Source of the DNA: Candidatus Phytoplasma melaleucae | GTDB lineage: Bacteria > Bacillota_I > Bacilli_A > Acholeplasmatales > Acholeplasmataceae | Reading direction: 5' to 3' | Assembly (NCBI RefSeq): GCF_030588185.1 | Contig: NZ_JAOSID010000001.1 | Location: 45,340-109,339 of the forward strand | DNA: 64,000 bases | Translations under genes and position numbers: made by a program | The notes under the pieces: generated by a model | The model's input: the letters and a program-made list of their open reading frames with translations, nothing else | Database searches by the model: none | Told to the model about the DNA's origin: nothing | Shown here: positions 60,056 through 64,000 of the stretch, in pieces | Layout of the letters: each line of letters starts with the position of its first letter | Numbering within the stretch: the first letter of the stretch is position 1

Positions 60056-60682
60056 TTTTCCCCTCTTACATGCGTTGAATTAAATTTATTTACATGTTCT
60101 ATATTGCATGCAAAATATTATGGATGATTTATTTACTTAAACAAAGCTGAATTAAAATTCCATATTTTTGTATTAGATCTTGAAAAATATATACAAAAAA
60201 TTATTTAGAATCTAATATTTAACTAGTATTTTAAAATGTTTATTTAAATGATAAATCAATTAATTTAATTCTTTATACTACTATTCTACACATATTCTCA
60301 TTATTTAGATATAGTTTTATTTCATATTAAAAATATTTTCATTTATAAAGATAAGTAATTTTTTCAAAATCATTTTTTTAATTTTTATTTATAAAAATCA
60401 TTCTCATGAATCAACTACAATATTCAAATTTAATTATCCAAAAATAAAGTGATGAGTAAAGTTTTACAATTAAATAAAAATAATAATGATAAGCTTCTTA
60501 AAAAGACTTTTATTTGAAAAATCTACTACTACTTTTTTTACTAATCCATGCAATTCTTATTATATCATGATTCATTTTAAGATTGAATTAAATACAAAAA
60601 TTTGTTAAAATAACCGTGGTGAATTATTTCAGAAAGTTAAGTTACACCATGCTAGATAATGAAAGAAGGAGATGGTTTGTCA
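60056..60682. other. Divergent spacer between rpsT and hsp20
   Basis: About 630 AT-rich bases serving two divergent genes. No CIRCE element was seen before hsp20. A TGGTG (60619-60623) and CACCA (60646-60650) pair forms a weak inverted repeat just before hsp20. No other gene or RNA recognised. Confidence 0.4.
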
Positions 60683-61120
60683 ATGTCAACATTATTACAT
60701 TTATTTAATCAAAATAAAGATTTAATAGAAAATTTTTTGGATGATGTTTATAAAAACGAAAACTTTGCTGGTAGTGTATCGCATTTTGCCAAAACTGATA
60801 TTTATAAATGGGATAATTTTTATGAGATAATCATAGAAATGCCTGGTTTCACTAAAGAAGATATTCAAATTTATGTACAAAATGATTGGTTGGTTGTAGA
60901 AGCTAAACCGAAAGAAAAACCAGAATACAAAGAAGAAAATAAATCATGTAAACTAGTACAAAAAGAAAGAATTAGCGGCATGATTAGACGCAGTTTTCGA
61001 GTTGTCGAAGGGTTAAGTATAAATGATATCCAAGGTAATTTAGAAAATGGATTATTAACTCTCAAAGTTAAACAAGAAACTCAAGAACAACACAAGAAAG
61101 AGTATTTAAAATTAAAGTAA
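60683..61120 (+). CDS. hsp20: Small heat shock protein Hsp20 (alpha-crystallin family)
   Basis: ATP-independent holdase chaperone, 145 aa. The alpha-crystallin domain runs from YKWDNFYEIIIEMPGFTKED to the end, with VVEAKPKEK, RSFRVVEGL and the NGLLTLKV signature. The start at 60683 is chosen because AAGGAGA lies ten bases upstream; the ATG at 60659 is before that site. Unlike dnaK there is no CIRCE, so its heat control must differ. Ends in a large palindromic terminator shared with smpB. Confidence 0.93.
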   Translation: MSTLLHLFNQNKDLIENFLDDVYKNENFAGSVSHFAKTDIYKWDNFYEIIIEMPGFTKEDIQIYVQNDWLVVEAKPKEKPEYKEENKSCKLVQKERISGMIRRSFRVVEGLSINDIQGNLENGLLTLKVKQETQEQHKKEYLKLK

Positions 61121-61130
61121 GTTAAATTAT

Positions 61131-61180
61131 TAAAAATAAAAAAAATTCAAAAAAATTTTTTTGAATTTTTTTTATTTTTA
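61131..61180. terminator. Perfect 50-bp palindrome, bidirectional terminator
   Basis: The 25 bases at 61131-61155 are the exact complement of those at 61156-61180, with no unpaired loop by sequence. It lies between the convergent hsp20 and smpB genes and has T-rich flanks in both directions. Confidence 0.85.
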
Positions 61181-61217
61181 AAACTAACAATAACATCTGA
61201 CAAGTTAAGTATAAATA

Positions 61218-61670
61218 TTAATATTGAATATTTTTTAAAGCTTTTTTTATTTTTAATTCATCATCTTTTTTCTTTAACTCATATCTTCTATCATACTTAT
61301 TTTTAGCGCGAGCTAAAGCAATTTCTAATTTCAACAAATTTCTATCAGAAAAAACTCTTAATAAAACAACAATCATCTTTTTAATTTGAATTTGACTTTT
61401 AATTTGTAAAATTTCTTTTTTATGAAGTAAAAGTTTTTTTTTTCTATTTTCTTCATAATTAAAGAAATGACTAAAATTATACTTATTAATTCTCATGTTA
61501 AAAATAAAAAGTTCATTTCCTTCAAAATAAACATAAGAATTATCTAAATTAACTTGCCCTAAACGAATAGATTTGACTTCATTACCTAAAAGTTTAACAC
61601 CTGCTAAATACTTTTTGTACAAAAAATATTCATAAGAAACTTTTTTATTGATAATAATATTTTTCATCAT
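61218..61670 (-). CDS. smpB: SsrA-binding protein SmpB
   Basis: Partner of tmRNA in trans-translation, 150 aa. Typical OB-fold landmarks: IIINKKVSYEYFL, GVKLLGNEVKSIRLGQVNLDNSYV (family GIxLxGTEVKSxR), LHKKEI, and a basic tail with ARAKNKYDRRYELKKKD. The tRNA-like RNA it binds is ssrA at 36.4 kb. It is read from a leader with an unusually GC-rich folded segment. Confidence 0.95.
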   Translation of the reverse strand: MMKNIIINKKVSYEYFLYKKYLAGVKLLGNEVKSIRLGQVNLDNSYVYFEGNELFIFNMRINKYNFSHFFNYEENRKKKLLLHKKEILQIKSQIQIKKMIVVLLRVFSDRNLLKLEIALARAKNKYDRRYELKKKDDELKIKKALKNIQY

Positions 61671-61689
61671 TGTATTATTTCACATCTCT

Positions 61690-61752
61690 CTCTTCCGTTG
61701 TTTGGTGGACTTACAAAGGCAAACCCCCCAAATAAACTACATACAAGAGGGT
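61690..61752 (-). promoter_or_regulatory. GC-rich foldable leader upstream of smpB
   Basis: In the 5' leader region of smpB, TTTGGTGG (61710-61717) pairs with CCCCCAAA (61726-61733) with one mismatch, and CTCTT with AAGAG can close an outer stem. GC content is well above the surroundings. Could be a leader control element or the end of an upstream transcript; no known riboswitch class recognised. Confidence 0.3.
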
Positions 61753-61846
61753 TAAGATACATATCGAAATATAATAAACTAAAAATTTATATACTAATAA
61801 TAACCAAAAACAAAAAAATCGAATCAGTCCACATATAGAAGAAGGT

Positions 61847-62374
61847 TTATTTCAGATTTTTTTGATATTTGTTTAAAGCTGTTTTAACAGCTAATAACGC
61901 TTCAGCTTTATCTAAAATTTCTTTTATAATAACATTTTTATTTTCTAAATCTTTGTAATGTAGTAAAAAATGTTTAATTTCAGATAATAAAGGCGAAGGA
62001 AGATCATTTATATTCCGATATTTTTCCATAATAAAATCTTTTGTTGGCACAGCAATAATTTTATCATCTAATTCGTTATTATCAATCATCTTGATAATAC
62101 CAATGGGATAACACTCTACCAATACCATAGGATCTAAAGCTTCTTGAGATAAAACAAAAATGTCAAGAGGATCATTATCATCACAAAGAGTGAGCGGAAT
62201 AAAACCATAATTAACCGGATAACGAAAAGATGTTTTTAAATAACGATCTAAAAATAAATAACCTGTTTCTTTATCCATTTCATACTTTTTTTTGCTTCCG
62301 CCTGGAATTTCGATAAAAGCAATGACTTTCTCGTCGGAAAATCTATTTAAATTTATATTTTGTAACGAATACAT
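61847..62374 (-). CDS. ppa: Inorganic pyrophosphatase, family I
   Basis: Hydrolyses pyrophosphate, pulling nucleic acid and aminoacyl-tRNA synthesis forward. 175 aa. Motifs: FIEIPGGSKKKYEMD, YPVNYGFIP, and the metal site DDNDPLDIFVL. Normal length. Between smpB and the secreted protein on the same strand, with separate spacing. Confidence 0.96.
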   Translation of the reverse strand: MYSLQNINLNRFSDEKVIAFIEIPGGSKKKYEMDKETGYLFLDRYLKTSFRYPVNYGFIPLTLCDDNDPLDIFVLSQEALDPMVLVECYPIGIIKMIDNNELDDKIIAVPTKDFIMEKYRNINDLPSPLLSEIKHFLLHYKDLENKNVIIKEILDKAEALLAVKTALNKYQKNLK

Positions 62375-62500
62375 GACATAAAACCCTTTCTTTTCGGAAC
62401 CTCCCTAATCTAGTTTTATAACCTTAACCTAAAAGAAAAACTAATTTAATCGACTAGAAACTGCAATTTTTTAATTTAATTTCATTAGCGAATAAATTTA

Positions 62501-63751
62501 TTACTTCAATGTTTCACGCTTATTAAATAAAAATTTTGCTTGCGTAAATAAAGTTTTCTCTTCTAAAATATTAATAGATAAATGTTGAAAAAAAGAATAG
62601 TGTTCTTGTTTATTCATATGAGAAATCAAAACTTTATCAACAAATCTTAATTGTTCTTGTTCGATGATTTCATCTCTAAAAATTTCATATAAACTAAGAA
62701 AAAAATTCTTATCAGTGTCATTTTGTTCTAATTTTAAAGCGAAACCAATAGTCAAATGTTCTTTTCTCTGGGAAACATCAAAATTCATTTCTTTTAATGG
62801 TTTTGTGCTTTTGTTATTGATAGAATAATGAAAAGAAAAAACTTCAGGTCTAAACGAACGACTCAAATTTTTAATTAAGTGAAATATTAAACTTTGATCT
62901 AAAATCTCAATATCATCTGCAGATATAATTTGGTCTAACAATTGATGAACTGATATTTTCATTTCTTCTAAAGAAATTTCTGATTTCATTATATCTACTA
63001 AATTTTTAACATAAAAAACCAAATGCTGTTTGAATTTGTCTAAATTATTTTCTCTTAAATGCATAATTTCGTAAATTAATTCTAAAACTGAATACCCTTT
63101 AACCTGACAATTGCAAAACGCAATATTAACTGAATTAATCAATTTAGCGTTTTGATGTTTGAAATAAAAATATCCTAAAGATGGTATTTTATGTAATAGG
63201 CGATAAAAATCAATAGATTCTAAAGCTATTCTCTCATATTTATCATCAATAAATTCTTCTTTTATACCAAATAAATTTAAGCAACTAAATAACAATTCTA
63301 TTTTTGGTATATTATATTCAACAACCCCGAAGCAAAATTGCTTCCAATTTAACCATTCTTGAAAAGCAAGACACGGAACAGTTTTAACAGAGTTAATATT
63401 GTAAAATAATCTTATTTTTTTAGATAAAAAAGAACCTGAATTATGTTTATAACCTATCAGTAAGTGTTTTTTTTTTGATAAATCATAATCATCAATTAAC
63501 AAAATAAGATCACTTTCTTTCTCGGCGTCATTACGTTTAGAACTAGACTGATCCGGATCATAATCATCATTATTTAGTTTTGGATTCTTTGTTGCTAAAT
63601 TATTATCTTTCAAAAAAGTTAATTCTAGCTCTTCTTCTTGCTTTTCCGTATTGATTGCGTAAACATTATCTATACTTAAAGAAAAAAAAATAACAAAAAT
63701 AATTAATAAAATATTATTAGTTTTACCTAAAAAAAATGTATTTTTTTTCAA
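62501..63751 (-). CDS. Secreted hypothetical protein with cleavable signal peptide
   Basis: 416 aa, not recognised. A strong signal peptide (basic MKKNTFFLGKTNN, hydrophobic core, likely cleavage after VYA at about residue 32) shows Sec export. The next 60 residues are acidic and disordered. The remainder is helical and hydrophilic without a second membrane segment, so it is probably released rather than anchored. In phytoplasmas secreted proteins of this kind may act on the host, but there is no specific domain to support that here. Confidence 0.65.
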   Translation of the reverse strand: MKKNTFFLGKTNNILLIIFVIFFSLSIDNVYAINTEKQEEELELTFLKDNNLATKNPKLNNDDYDPDQSSSKRNDAEKESDLILLIDDYDLSKKKHLLIGYKHNSGSFLSKKIRLFYNINSVKTVPCLAFQEWLNWKQFCFGVVEYNIPKIELLFSCLNLFGIKEEFIDDKYERIALESIDFYRLLHKIPSLGYFYFKHQNAKLINSVNIAFCNCQVKGYSVLELIYEIMHLRENNLDKFKQHLVFYVKNLVDIMKSEISLEEMKISVHQLLDQIISADDIEILDQSLIFHLIKNLSRSFRPEVFSFHYSINNKSTKPLKEMNFDVSQRKEHLTIGFALKLEQNDTDKNFFLSLYEIFRDEIIEQEQLRFVDKVLISHMNKQEHYSFFQHLSINILEEKTLFTQAKFLFNKRETLK

Positions 63752-63824
63752 TATCTCTTTTTTTTATTGCTCATTTCTATTTAGTTCAAATATGTAAAAA
63801 AATTTCCACAAATTAATATAAAAA

Positions 63825-63869
63825 TGGTGGCTCTGGGCAGAATCGAACTGCCGACACGAGGCTCTTCAG
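63825..63869 (-). pseudogene. 3' half of tRNA-Phe (GAA), broken in the anticodon arm
   Basis: Minus-strand CCA end (63825-63827), acceptor strand CAGAGCC, T arm GGCAG/CTGCC, variable loop, 3' anticodon strand GCCTC and loop CTGAAGA with anticodon GAA (63865-63867). The next bases should begin the 5' anticodon strand (plus-strand gcctc) but read gatgg, and no D arm or 5' acceptor follows. Confidence 0.8.
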
Positions 63870-64000
63870 GATGGCGGATAGAAATATTGCGCCTTGTTTA
63901 AATAAATCAGGTTTCAATATGCCCCCCCCCAAACCGGACAGGCCAGTCTCCTGGCATCCGGCTTTCCAAGTGCAACTTGCAAAAGGGCATCAACCTTTCC
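63870..64000. other. Terminal 131 bases of different composition
   Basis: About 50% GC compared with roughly a quarter before it, including a run of nine or more C. An ATG at 63871 opens a frame of 43 codons with no stop to the window end (starts MADRNIAPCLNKSG), without a ribosome site. Either foreign integrated DNA or an assembly artefact. Origin not recognised. Confidence 0.6.

Noticed and set aside
63871..64000. Open frame starting MADRNIAP at the composition break
   Set aside because: Cannot be called a gene: no ribosome site, runs off the window, and the join itself may be artificial.

Overview
This window is a low-GC (about a quarter G+C) chromosomal segment of a wall-less plant pathogen, most probably a 'Candidatus Phytoplasma'. 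The evidence is the strong AT bias, TGA used as a true stop (thyA and oppB end in TGA), TTG and GTG starts, and a reduced gene set: PolC, an RNase J pair, HrcA/GrpE/DnaK/DnaJ, LplA, an Opp/Dpp peptide importer, FtsH, a 2-HCT carboxylate carrier and AckA. There are also many TM-anchored or secreted proteins of unknown function. No insertion sequence, potential mobile unit, CRISPR array or rRNA was seen.

Layout. 0-5 kb: mutM, a small unknown gene, and two RNase J genes on the minus strand; the catalytic one needs a +1 frameshift at CCC-TAG-C. 5-7.6 kb: recU on plus, then lplA and a membrane protein resembling an ECF S-component. 7.8-13 kb: hrcA-grpE-dnaK-dnaJ with a consensus promoter overlapping a near-perfect CIRCE operator. 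13.4-16.2 kb: a large doubly membrane-anchored trypsin-like protein with extra degenerate protease-like repeats. 16.5-18.7 kb: thyA-folA-plsC. 18.9 kb: tRNA-Ser.

19-27.8 kb is the most interesting region, a citrate fermentation cluster: DJ-1-like gene, 2-HCT transporter, citG, a KDPG-aldolase-like gene, citD, citE, citF, citX and ackA. It could import citrate and split it to acetate plus oxaloacetate. The aldolase-like enzyme could then decarboxylate oxaloacetate to pyruvate, and AckA could make ATP from acetyl phosphate. The usual citrate lyase ligase (CitC) and biotin-dependent oxaloacetate decarboxylase are not in the window.

28-33.6 kb: an oppABCFD-type importer. 34-35.5 kb: a gene resembling JetA, the kleisin subunit of the Wadjet plasmid-defence complex, without its JetB/C/D partners. 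35.6-46.4 kb: nitroreductase, tmRNA (ssrA), NADH oxidase, polC, tRNA-Leu and a PcrA/UvrD helicase. 46.4-53.5 kb is gene-poor: two exported proteins, a membrane-anchored AAA+ ATPase and a small anchored protein, separated by long noncoding stretches. 53.5-63.8 kb is housekeeping: argS, rluD, ftsH, serS, rpsT, hsp20, smpB, ppa, then a secreted protein. The last 130 bases are not like the rest. A tRNA-Phe gene is intact only from the anticodon loop to its 3' end and then joins sequence of about 50% GC, which suggests either an assembly chimera or an integration boundary.

All functional calls come from reading motifs by eye; no database search or folding program was run.
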